Positions 47,201 to 59,200 of a stretch of DNA of 64,000 nucleotides are shown here, piece by piece (positions within the stretch are counted from its first letter, which is position 1; each line of letters opens with the position of its first letter). The notes beneath the pieces were generated by a model that did no database searches, was not told where the DNA came from, and worked only from the letters and a program-made list of their open reading frames with translations. Made by a program: the position numbers and the translations under genes. The stretch is from Hsuehochloa calcarea (lineage: Eukaryota; Streptophyta; Magnoliopsida; Poales; Poaceae): assembly GCA_036346395.1 (NCBI GenBank), contig CM070615.1, positions 24,175,282 to 24,239,281 on the forward strand. The letters are read 5' to 3'.

Positions 47201-50200
47201 CTAAAAAGAGACGAAGAGGAGGTGCAGCAACCTCCCTCCCCTATTTATAGTGGAAGCTTAGACCTTCTAGAAGTTTGACTCAATTGGGCTCCCGTTAAGG
47301 CCCAAAACAAACGGGTCACACACGCACGCATTTTAATGCGCCGTCTTTATCTCCTCTTGACCTAATTAGCTACACCTTGCGCCATCTTGCGCCGCAGATT
47401 AGCCAATAGGTCACCCTTGTCCATCTTGCACCACGCTTGAGTTCATTGAACTCACCCGGCATCGTCGATCGTTCTGGACCTCTGCTCTCCAAGCCTAGTC
47501 CCGATCATCCTCGCCGTTGACCGTCGTTGACCACCAAGCAACCTGCACAACAATAGACAAGTAAACTGAATCCGGGAACAAGTTCTTCACAATTTGACCC
47601 ATGTTAGTCAAAACATGCATCATGCAACACATATGCACTGAAACTCATGACTTTGACCTAACAACCGAACATCGCCGCCACGAAGGACGACGATCCAAGT
47701 GAAACCGGCCGATCGCCCCATGGCCGGCCGATCGCCACCCTAGCCGGTCTGACCGTCACCTATTGGCCGGTCAGACCGCCAGTTGGGATTTAGCCGAATT
47801 TATCCTCTGAAAAACCGAAACCTACTGGAATTTTCAAACGAATAGAACTTTTGAGTGGAGACTCCAAAAATTATGAGACCAAGTGCAATAGAATCCCCTC
47901 TCTTGCCTACACCCTCTATTTTTGGCCCAGCTCAAAATACCACTTTTGAAGTTGGCCGGTTCGACCGCCGCTATGGCCGGTCGGACCGCCGGTTCGACCG
48001 GTCAAATCGCCAATGTCCTGACAGCACAACAACTTTGCCGAAAACACATGAAACGACAAACCTTTAACGTCATTGCCAATTGTCACATCATCCTAAGATC
48101 AGGAGCATATCCCTATGATATCCACAAGTTCAAATGATACTTGCCTTGCTGGAAGTTCAATTGTTCACTCTCGGTGGTGTAAGAGTCTACGTTGATCGCT
48201 TCAGGCTCTATAGAATAAAAATACCGATAAACACCGAGAAATACCACAAAAATCAAATTGCTCAAAAATATATCATTTTTCAACAGTGGCTAGCTCATTA
48301 TTTTAGATGAATTTAGGTGAAAGAATTCTTCTATTTGGATTTAGTATGTGAGAGTTATAGTAGTTTGAATTTCAGACTTCTAGAAAATGCAATTTGTTAC
48401 TGTTCATTCAATTTAATTATTTGGTCAAAATTTGCAGAGTAGTGGGGAGACAAAGGATTACATAGGTAAATAGAGGATAATATTATAAGCTCAAATTAAC
48501 TTGGTCCATCTCAATTGGAGTTTTTATGAATTAGTTATGATTTTTCAAAGATATCAGCATTTTTCTATTGTAAAAATAATAGAGTTATGGATCATTTTAC
48601 ATAACTATATTTTCTGCTATAGAGACATGTTTGGAACTTAATTTGATTTAAAGTTCATCAAAAATGAAAATTATCAGCACTGGTTTCATTCCATTGAGTT
48701 AAAATGAATTAGTTATGCATTTTTAAAGTTATTCAATTTTTCAGTGTGCAAATAAATGGATTTTGAATTTTCTAAAGCATTTATTACTTTTCTTACTGGA
48801 CACTGTGCTAGCCACAGTTGCTGATGGGTGGGTCTGATGAATAGTGCATTTTTCATTTTCATTTTAGATTTTAATATGCATTGATAGGTGGGGCCCGCAT
48901 GTCATAGAGATGGTTCACAGCACAGTGCATGGACCGCAAGTCCACGGGCCGGTCCATCGGTCCATGACTGTGCACTTAAACCCGTGGGACCCACATGTCA
49001 TTCTTTCATTCAAACCGTTTTCTTAACCTTAATTTCTGTTCACGGGGCCCACACATCATAGACTCGTTACTTTCTTAAGACGTCATTTAATTCCGTAAAC
49101 AATCATTAGTCTTTAATGATCTGGATTTACGTCCTAATGACGTTGCTACAGTATTGTCGGTAATTCGACAATACTGAGCTGCGCTCGCCAGCGATTCTGG
49201 CCAAGGCGGCGCTAGCCGAGGGCAGGGATGGGTGCGCAATAATGTTGTGCACACTTGGGTGGTGGTGGCGACCTCAACAGCGGCCGATAGCGGTGGCGCA
49301 TTGGAGATAAGTGGTGGCACCCATACGGCACACAAGCAAAGCGCGATAAAGCTCGCATTGTCCAATCCAGCGGGTGCCCGAGCTACTAGGGACTACAAGG
49401 AGGCTACCTGAGCACTAGAGAGAAGTGGGGAAGCTCGGAGTTGTTGGATCGACGGCGAGGGCCACGGCGGCGATTGCGGTTCACGTGGAGACATCACTCT
49501 GGAGAGGGAGGAGAGCAAGTAGTTGTTGGATATGCTTAAATGAGGTGTGGAGATGGTGTGGACGAGAGCAATTGGGGAATGCCTTACAGGCCGGAGCTGG
49601 AGACGAAGAATAATGTCGGTGGCTGGCAAAGGTGAACCTCTCAAATCCGACAACCCCTAAGGTGCATAGCTCAAATTAGTTGGGGGCAAAGCTTAATCAT
49701 ACTTAAAGGCACAAGATGAAGCGCGAAGTCGAGGTCAAGCTTACCCGGAAGCACTGGAACGCGCTGACGTGATGGCGGTGCGTGCTCTGGAGATGAACTG
49801 GAGCAGAGGACACGCAGGTGTTCCGGGAGCTACAAGGCAAGGTAAGCGCTGGCGTTAGCTAAAATGGAATCGGCATGGAAGGTAGAGGAGAGGTGATGCC
49901 ATGGCTGGAAGCTCATCGAGGTGCCGAGCTTAAACGAGCTTCTCTTTCCTCAGATTCGAGAGGAAATATGAGGAGCAGTGGAGCTGGGGGGGGGTAATAT
50001 CCTCGGGAGATGACGGCAAAGGAAGCGGCGTGAGATGGAGAAGCTCCTGGAGTGGTCGGGAGGGGTGGTGGATTGACGTCGTCGCTGGCGCGACGCAGCA
50101 GCTCGCGGCCGTGGGGCGTTGAAGCTCTGAGCGAGCGCCAGCGAGAGGAGGGAGATGAATCCGACAAGCGGGCCTGGTTGGTAAGCAGCACAACGCGGCG

Positions 50201-53200
50201 CGAGTCGGAGAGCGGTTCAGCACGGTGCAGTTAGGCGGTTGAGCTTGATCAGATCAAGGTGGTCCGTTCGATCGTGATCGAACAGTTGATCTTGCGACTC
50301 CGAACGTTCGGACTGTGAGTTTGGCCCGTTTGTTTAGACCACACGATTCCGATCGGATGGTAGACCGTGGTTGGATCCGTCGGTGTGGTTAGTTGGTTCG
50401 GCTGAGTCAGTTTGCCGTGTCAGAGTACTGTGCGGGTGGTTCGACCCAATGAACAGTGAACTATTTGACTGAAATTGAATTTCATTGATTCAAGTTTGAC
50501 CGAGCCACAAAATATAGCAAATAAATTCCTAAAAAACTGACATAAATCAGAGGGGTTCCTGGGGTGACCTAGTACCCATATAAAATTTTAAACATCACTG
50601 TTCATGTTCAAAGTGCATATTTTAAATTCAAACCCAAAGTAGGTCATTGAGTTGAGTTTGAATTTTCGGAGGGTTGAAACTAGTCCCAAAAATGTGGAAA
50701 AAAATTATATTAATTCATGATAATTAATACAGTATTTTAATAAATTATTTCAAGAAGATGGTCATATGTTTTTATTACTGATTTCTTTTGGTAGTTCAAT
50801 TCGTAGTGTATGTTTAACAATTGTTTGAGATTTTCCATGTGCAATACTTTATGCAACTGTTTCAAAACATGATGCATGCTGATGAGATGCATTCTAATTA
50901 TCATTAATTAATTTAGGGATGTGACAAACCTCCCCCCACCTTACAAAAGATCTCGACCCCGAGATCTCGGTTGGTTGGAAGCTGGACAGGAAGGTTCTAA
51001 AAGATTATACAACATTTGTTGTCTTAATTTCCTTCAAAGATAGTGCTAAGATATTCTAACAAGGTTACAAGGAATGATTATTACATTTTCCTTTCCATTG
51101 CTTTGTTTAACCTTTACTTTCTTGATTCGAAGGCACTTCAGATGGAAGGAAAAAGGTTGGGATATTCGGTTCGTATTTGGTCTTCACACTCCCTAGTAGC
51201 TTCATCTTCAGTATGGTTGCTCCACTGAACTTTGAGGAACTTGATGTTACGATTCCTCGTCTTGCGCTCCATTTCTTCAAGAATGTGAATCGGGTGTTCC
51301 CGATAAGAAAGATCGGTTGCAAGTCGAGGTTATCCAACTCGGTTACTTCGGTTGAAACTCGGAGGCACTTCTTCAATTGTGATACATGGAAAACATTGTG
51401 CACATCCGATAGAGATGGTGGAAGCTTCAATTGATAAGCCACAGATCCTTGCTTGTCTAGAATTTGGAAAGGTCCGATATAGCAAGATGCTAATTTGCCT
51501 TTGACTTGGAAGCGATGCATTCCTTTCATCGGAGAGACTTTAAGGTAAACATGATCATCCACTTCAAAACTCAACTCACGACAACGACAGTCGGCCTATG
51601 AATTCTGACGAGATTTAGCCGTCCGAAGTCGCTCACGGATGACACGAACTTGTTCTTCTGCGTCCTCCACCAAGGTTGGTCCAAAGAATGGCCTTTCCCC
51701 GGTCTCAGACCAGTTCAATGGTGTCCTACAAGCTCTCCTATACAATACCTCAAATGGTGACATTCATATGCTTGATTGGTAGCTATTGTTGTAGGAGAAC
51801 TCCGCAAACGCCAAGCATTTTTCCCAATTCTTGCTATAGGACAGCACACATGCTCGGAGAAGGTCTTCCAAAATTTGGTTCACTCTCTCAGTTTGTCTAT
51901 CCGTTTGCGGGTGGTAAGCGGAGCTAAAAGAGGGGTTGGTCCCCATTGCTTGATGGAGACATTTCCAAAAGTAGGATGTGAACTGTGCACCACGATCGGA
52001 AACAATCACCTTTGGTACACCATGGAGACACAATTCTAGAGATGTAAAGCTTCGATAATTTGGCTCCGGTGTAGGTGGTCTTGACAGGAATGAAATGAAC
52101 AACCTTTGTGAGACGATCGACAATTACCCATATAGAATTGGACCCAGTTTGAGTCCTTGGGAGTCCGGTGATGAAGTCCATCCCGACTTCTTCCCATTTC
52201 CACTTGGGAATAGGTAGGGGTTGGAGATTACCCGCTTGCTTCAAATGCTCAGCCTTGACTCTTTTTGGCGTACATCGCACTTAGCAACATATCACACAAT
52301 TTGCCTCTTCATTTGACTCCACCATAACCGATTCTTCAAATCTTGGTACTTCCAGGGTGCATAGAGAATTGAGAGTTATGAGCTTCCTTGAGAATTAACT
52401 CTCTCAAGTTATGGTCAAATGGCACTACCAAACGGTTCCCAAACCGTAGTGTGCCTTGTGCATCTTCAGCGAAGCATTTGGCCTTCCCTTGCTTCCTTTC
52501 TTCCCAGATTTGAGCGACTTCTATGTCGGTTTTTTGGGCTTCCTTAATCTAGTCCTCAAGTATGGATGTCACACTAAGGGCAGCAAGGGAACCTTCTCCA
52601 ATCATCTCGAGACTCAGATGCTGAAATTCAGCGCAAAGTCCTACCGAGACGGGTGTTACCGACAAAAAGTTGCATTGAGACTTTCTGCTTAATGCGTCAG
52701 CCACTACGTTTGCTTTCCCTGGGTGATAATGGAGTCCCATGTCGTATTCCTTGATTAGCTCAAGCCATCTTCTTTGTCTCAAGTTTAGGTCGGCTTGAGT
52801 GAAGATATACTTGAGGCTTTTGTGGTCGGTGTAGATTTCGCAACGATTACCAATGAGGTAATGTCGCCAAATCTTCGGATCATGGACTACAGCTGCTAAC
52901 TCCAAATCGTGTGTAGGATAATTAATTTCATGAGGCCTCAATTGCCTTGATGCATACGCCACAAACTCGGCCCTCTTGCATGAGCACACAACCGAGTCCG
53001 TGGCGAGATGCATCGCAATATATATCGAAGCCCTTATGAATATCCGGCTAGATGAGTACCAGAGTTTTGGTCAGATATTCTTTCAAGATCTGAAAGCTTT
53101 GTTCACACTCCACTGGCCATTCAAACTTTTTCTCATTTTTCAGAAGTTGGGTCATTGGCCTCGCAATTTTGGAGAAGTTCTTGATGAATCTGCGGTAGTA

Positions 53201-56200
53201 TCGCAAGTTCGAGAAAACTGCGGATATCGGTGACAGTCTTGGGTTGTCTCCAGTTCAGTACATCTTGCACTTTGCTAGGATCAACAACGACACTGCCTTC
53301 GGATAGTACATGACCCAAGAAGCTAACTTCACGAAGCCAGAACTCACATTTGCTGAATTTGGCATAGAGTTGATGTTGACGAAGCTTCTCCAACACAAGC
53401 CTCAAGTGGTGCTCATTTTCTTTGTCAGACTTGGAGTAAATGAGGATGTCATCGATAAACACAACGACAAACTGGTCCAAGTACTCCATAAAAACCGAGT
53501 TCATAAGGTTCATGAAATATGCTGGTGCATTAGTCAATCCGAAGGACATAACAGTATACTCGTACAATCTGTAACGAGTAGAGAATGTTGTCTTTGGAAT
53601 GTCTTCGGTTCGGACTTTGATATGATGGTAGCCAAGTCTCAAGTCGATCTTAGAGAACACTTGAACTCCGCTCAGTTGGTCGAACAGGTCATCAATCCGT
53701 GGAAGCGGATACTTGTTCTTGACAGTGACTTCGTTTAATGGACAGTAGTCAACACACATCCGCAAACTCTTGTCTTTCTTCTTAACGAAGATGCTGGACA
53801 TCCCCAGGGTGAGGAGCTCGGCTTAATTAATCCCTTATCTTGAAGTTCCTTGAGTTGTTCTTTCAATTCAACCAACTCGTTAGGAGGCATCCGATACGAC
53901 CATTTTGAAATTGGCGCAGTACCGGGTGCAAGCTCGGTGACGAACTCAACTTCGCGATCGGGGCATGCCTGGGAGTTCTTCGGGGAATACGTCTGGATAC
54001 TCACATACCACTGGTACCTTCCCCAATTCAAGAGAGGTACTAACTTCCAAGGCATAGAGATGAGAACTGTCCACTAAAGGTGCAAACACGACTTGATTGC
54101 CATCTTCGCTTGTGACAGAAATAGACCGTTGAGCACAATCGATTTGCCTCTAGTTTTTGGACATCCAATTCATCCCTAATATCACATCAATACCCACTGA
54201 AGTTATTACTATTAGGTTTGCAAAAAAGTTAACCCCTTGAATCTGCACTTTTACGTCTCGGCAGACTTGATCGGTTTGGAAAACCGATCCCAGAGACTGA
54301 ATGTGATAGGGTGGCTGAAGTGTATGCATTTCAAATTGATGATGTGCAGCATATGACTTCTTGATAAATGAATGAGATGCTCCAGAATCAAATAAGACGG
54401 TAGCTGGACTGGAATTGACAAAGGGAGTACCCAAAACGACGTCCGGTGCGTCTGTTGCCTCGTCAGCAGTGACGTGATTGATTTGACCACGTGCTGGGAT
54501 TTAGGGAGGTGTAGACACTGCCCTCGGGGGTGGTGAAGGCCTCGCTGGAGCTGGGGTTGGGGCGTTGAAGACTCGGGGCATCCGACGTGCTTTCGCCAAG
54601 TATTGATGCGCGTAGTGCCCCGGACGACCACAGTGGAAACAAGTCACACTTGGCTTGATGTAGCTGCTGTTTTGGGGCAGGTTTCCCCCACCTCTTGGCT
54701 GCACATTTGGAGTAGGAGGTCTTGGTAGAAAGGTGGGTGGCCTCGGTGGCGCCGGTGCTTGAAAACGGGGCGGTTGGAATTGCCTGGTGCGCAGTCTCAG
54801 AAAATTGCCACTTGCTGAAACTAGAGCAGCTCTTTTCCTCTTTCTTGACTCATCCACTGCTATACTCTCATGTTCCACCACTACGGCCTTGTTGACCATG
54901 TGCTGGAAGTTGTGGAAGTCGTGGATGGCAAGAGCAAGTTGCATCTCCTCTGTCAAACCGTTCATAAAACGGCTCTGGCGGCGGGCATTAGTGGAGACGT
55001 CATCGGGAGCATAACAAGTCAAGAAGTCGAACTCGTGCAAATACTCCGTGAAACTTTTCTTCCCCTGCTTCAGAGTAAGGAACTGTTGTTGTTTGATGAC
55101 CATCACTCCATCCGGGTTATGAGCCTCGCGGAAAGCCACTCGGAACTCGTTCCAAGTCGGAACTTGTCACTCGGGTTGCATGACATAGAAGTTGTCCCAC
55201 CAAGCACTCGCTGCCCCTTCGAGTTGATAGCTTGCAAAGAGAACTTTCTCAATGCCAGTGCATTGAGCGATAGTCAGTTTCTTCTCAATGGCCCTGAGCC
55301 AGTCTTGGGCCTCCATCGGATCTTCAGAGCTGGAGAAAGTCGGGGGATTCGTTCGCTGAAAGTCAGCGAGTCCTCCGTGTGCGCGATGAGCGCTTGCTCC
55401 TCCAGCTGGTTTGGGAGTCGGGGAGGTGTTGCGGGCTATGGCCTCAAGAATCCGCGTTTGATCCATGCAGTTTCTTTCAATCTGAGCTAGTACCTCCGCC
55501 ATTGTGGGCGGTGGTGGAAGCACTTCTTCCGATGTACCGCCTTACTGATTTTGCCGGTGGGGAGGCTCATTACCCCTTCCCTGTGCGTAAAGCCCATCGA
55601 TGGAGCGAGCAACCCTAGCATCCTGTTGTGACAAGGATGGTTAGAGAAAGAGACTAGAGATATGCTATTACAAGTGTGGAGCAAAATCTGGATAGCGGGC
55701 ACATCTTACTTTATTATTCATGCATAATGGTATAAGATGCGCAAAAACTTAATACCAAATGGTGGTACAAAGGCACTAAGGCTAGTACAAGATCCATTAA
55801 CTCATATCGTAGTTTTCCGGTACAATTACATCCATGTAGGCCCGTAGGCAAATGGTAACTGCCCGAAACAACAGTTCTTGCAAAGGAAAGATCAAGAGTT
55901 CAACAACTACTAACCGATTACATGGATCTAAAGATACATGCTCGCTGGACACATGTCCGGACAGCGAGCATACTACTCTAACACTCTATCTATTTTCCCG
56001 GTCGAAATTCACCGGGAACTCATCCAGAAGGTGATATCCAGGGGATCCCCGTCGTCGGGGTCATATGGATTGGTGAGGCGCAGAGTGGATCCTATATTAA
56101 TGATGTGTCCTCCTACAGGTTCCGGCCTTTGAGCACGAGGGAATCCCATTGACATGTGAGCCTGACGTCTCGGTCCATGATTGGGGACTTGCCCTCTCAT

Positions 56201-59200
56201 TTCGGGAAGACGGAACTTCGGTGGTGCAGAAGCATATGGGGAGACCTCGTTCTCCCCATAAAGCACGTGCCGGTCTACAAGTCCCATGTTGAATAAGGGT
56301 TGCAGATGCTCCTGTGCCATGATGAGATGATGCCGCGTCTCCCAAAGCTCGTGTATGGCGCAACGACGTATTTGGTCCATGATGCGAACCAACCTCGCCA
56401 GTTGCCGAACATGGGGATCCTCCCCATACTGAATCTCGGCGAAGGTGTTCAACTCTGTGCCATGTGCTTGCATAGGAAAGTGGTCGTACGGTGGCTAAGA
56501 CAACTCCGTTAAGTCATAACGAAGACAACTCATGGCCATACGAGCCACTTCTTGCAATGCCATGGCCTCGGAAGTGCCACGAGCCTGGAAACGGTACAAA
56601 ATGCTTCCCGTAACTTGTCTTGCAATGAGGTGGATCACAGCTCGATAGTCTTCCATTCTTGGTCCTCGATCTCGACGGTAGATGAAGTAGGTTGGTTGGT
56701 ATATGAAGTTCGCCCTCTACATCATATCTCTGAGTAGTGCTGGGTATCCATCCACATCTTCAGCTTGAGTCTCTCTGGCCAGATATTGACGACTCATCTA
56801 AGGACAAGAATGGACAAGGTAGGTTAGTTTTGCAAATCCAGACGAGAATAAGGTGAGAAATGATACTAAGATGGACGGGGAATAAAAGATATTCTTAACT
56901 TAGCTTTAGGAAATAAATTTGATAAGTTAAAATATTTTGACCCAAGAGGCTTGCTAATACTAACGCAGTGCTATTCCTAACCTACAGTCAGTATGGCTCT
57001 GATACCAACGCTGTGAGGACCCCTGGGTTATTTCCATTAGACCGATGCCTTCCCGCTCTTATGGAAATAACTCTAGGCCTCAAGTTAATAGATTCCAATT
57101 TAACTCCATCTAAGTGAGAAGGTTTGACTGAAACTACTTTGATAGCTTGGCTTGAAACATTGCATTATTAGTTACCCTCTCTGTTCCTAATTAGATACTT
57201 TCAGACACTGGCACAATCTCACCTATGACCATTATTCTCTAATTACATGTTAGTAAAAATTATAAAAAGATATATGATTTGGAAATACTTTTGATGACAA
57301 GTCTACTAATATGATCTCCATGTTACAAATTTAAATACTTTTGTGCATAATAGAGTATGATGCTATCAGTGGTTAAAGTGTTAAATGTGATCACACATTC
57401 TAAAACGACATCTATTTAGGGATGGAGTACATTTTATTAATAACTATTAAACTTCTGGAGCTTGGTGGTCTAGTATTATTGGATTCTGAAAGAAGTAAAC
57501 TTTGTTTCTAGCAGTTCTTGCTTGAATGCTTTGATTTGTTAAGATTAGCTGTTTCTTTATATGGTAATTTTACAACCATACTTTGGACTACATTCATCTA
57601 TATATTATTTTGTTATACAGGCAATCATCAAGCCCCAGTATGTTGACCACATTCCGAAAGCTGTGCAAGGCAATGTAGGTCAAGTGCTTGATCAAAAGGA
57701 TGAGAGGGATATGAAAGCTGAGCTTTGTGTTGACCTTGAGTTGAACCAAGTTATCGACCGTAATGTGGGAGATTTGTCTGGTGGCGAGCTCCAGAGATTT
57801 GCGATTGCAGTAGTTGCTGTACAAAATGCAGAAATTTTCATGTTTGATGAGCCATCAAGTTATCTTGATGTCAAACAGAGGCTTAAAGCTGCACGAGTTA
57901 TTCGCTCCTTGCCTAGACCCAACAGGTAACAGAAAGTTCTTATATTTACACATTATGTTTGAGGTGAAACTTCAATGGAATCTGATGTCAAATCTTCTTT
58001 AATTTGTTCTCAGCTATGTGATTGTTGTGGAGCATGACTTGAGTGTCTTAGATTACTTGTCCGATTTTATCTGTTGCTTATATGGGAAGCCAGGGGCCTA
58101 TGGTGTAGTTACTTTACCATTTTCTGTCCGAGAGGGCATCAACATTTTCTTGGCTGGTTTTGTTCCGACAGAAAATCTTCGGTTTCGAGATGAATTGCTT
58201 ACATTTAAGGTAATATCTCTTCATTTGATTGAGATCCTTGTGGGGTGATAAACTATGTTGTTATAATAATTCCGCTCCTTTTAGATTGCGGAGACTCATG
58301 AAAGTGCTGAGGAGATTGAGACATACCACCGGTATAAGTACCCTACTATGAGCAAAACACAGGGAAATTTTAAGCTCACTGTGATGGAGGGTGAATTCAC
58401 TGATTCTCAGATTGTTGTGATGCTTGGTGAGAATGGCACTGGAAAAACTACATTTATCAGAATGCTGGTACCATGTTCACACCCCTGTTTTGAGTTCAAA
58501 TATTGATAATGAGATAATAATTGCCTTTTTATTTTGTTTATCCCCTGGGAGCTTGTTCATCCGATGTAACTGTATCTTGCTATTTCATTTATCAATCTAA
58601 CATCTAAATTGATTTTATGTTGCCATATGGGTTTATTGTACACCTTATGTAGACTGCGTCCTTGATGATCACAAATTTGTCATACTGTTTAGTTCATACA
58701 GAGCAGAGCGGTGCTCTGCTTTATTAATCCAAACCTCAGCCATATAATTTTTTTTTGTCTCAACTGTATTTTCAATGAGCTTTTAACTAGTTTAAATAAA
58801 TAGTACCACAAGTATATTTGCACAAAATGTGAACCCCTTTTGTTTAATTTTAACATCCCCGGGTTGGGTTTGTTAGGGTGGCTGACCGGGTTTTTTTTAA
58901 ACCTAGGGGGTTAGGAGGTATAGCCAGTTATTTTTTCTCTTTTGGAAATGGTTCTTTGAAAATTTTTTAAAGGGTTTTGGGGTTGGTTTCCCAAAAAAAA
59001 TTGGGAAATTTAGAAAAAGAAAAATGTTTTAACGGGGTTTTTTCCTTTATTGGGGGTATTTTGTAAAAATTTTAAAGGGGAAAGTTTTTCGGTTTTTTTA
59101 GAAACTTTTCGGGTTTTAAAAATTTTTTGGGCATTTTTTTCGAGAATCATTGAAAATTTGGGTTTGGAAATTTAAAGGTTTTTTTAAGATCGTTTTGGTG

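Larger units (their letters stand above)
41882..57095 (-). mobile_element. Tekay/Del-like chromodomain gypsy element, 5' LTR almost deleted
   Basis: On the minus strand: a residual 5' LTR (57095-57012), the initiator-Met primer-binding site (57007-56994), a leader ORF, gag, protease, RT, RNase H, integrase with a chromodomain remnant, a polypurine tract (about 50,940-50,927) and the 3' LTR (50926 down to 41882). That is the Ty3/gypsy order. The 3' LTR is about 4.58 kb after removing the Sirevirus insertion, close to the 3,971-bp solo LTR at 13850-17820. All ORFs are broken. The 5' LTR retains only about 85 bp and then gives way to ABCE1 intron DNA, so most of one LTR was deleted after insertion. 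Confidence 0.88.
26253..57620 (+). other. ABCE1 intron 5, 31,368 bp, filled with nested transposons
   Basis: The donor is GTACTG directly after the codon for Lys165, and the acceptor is TTATACAG before GCAATCATC (Ala166). The reading phase is 0 on both sides and the amino-acid sequence is continuous with the family, so exons 5 and 6 belong to one gene. Only about 100-150 bp at the left and about 525 bp at the right look like original intron, with a Stowaway MITE in the right part. The rest is MULE, LTR elements and satellites, listed separately. Very long introns do occur in plants, but a chimeric assembly cannot be excluded from sequence alone. Confidence 0.8.

Noticed and set aside
49087..50234. 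Several frames in the middle of the gypsy 3' LTR
   Set aside because: They lie inside the LTR, overlap on both strands and carry no recognisable motif.
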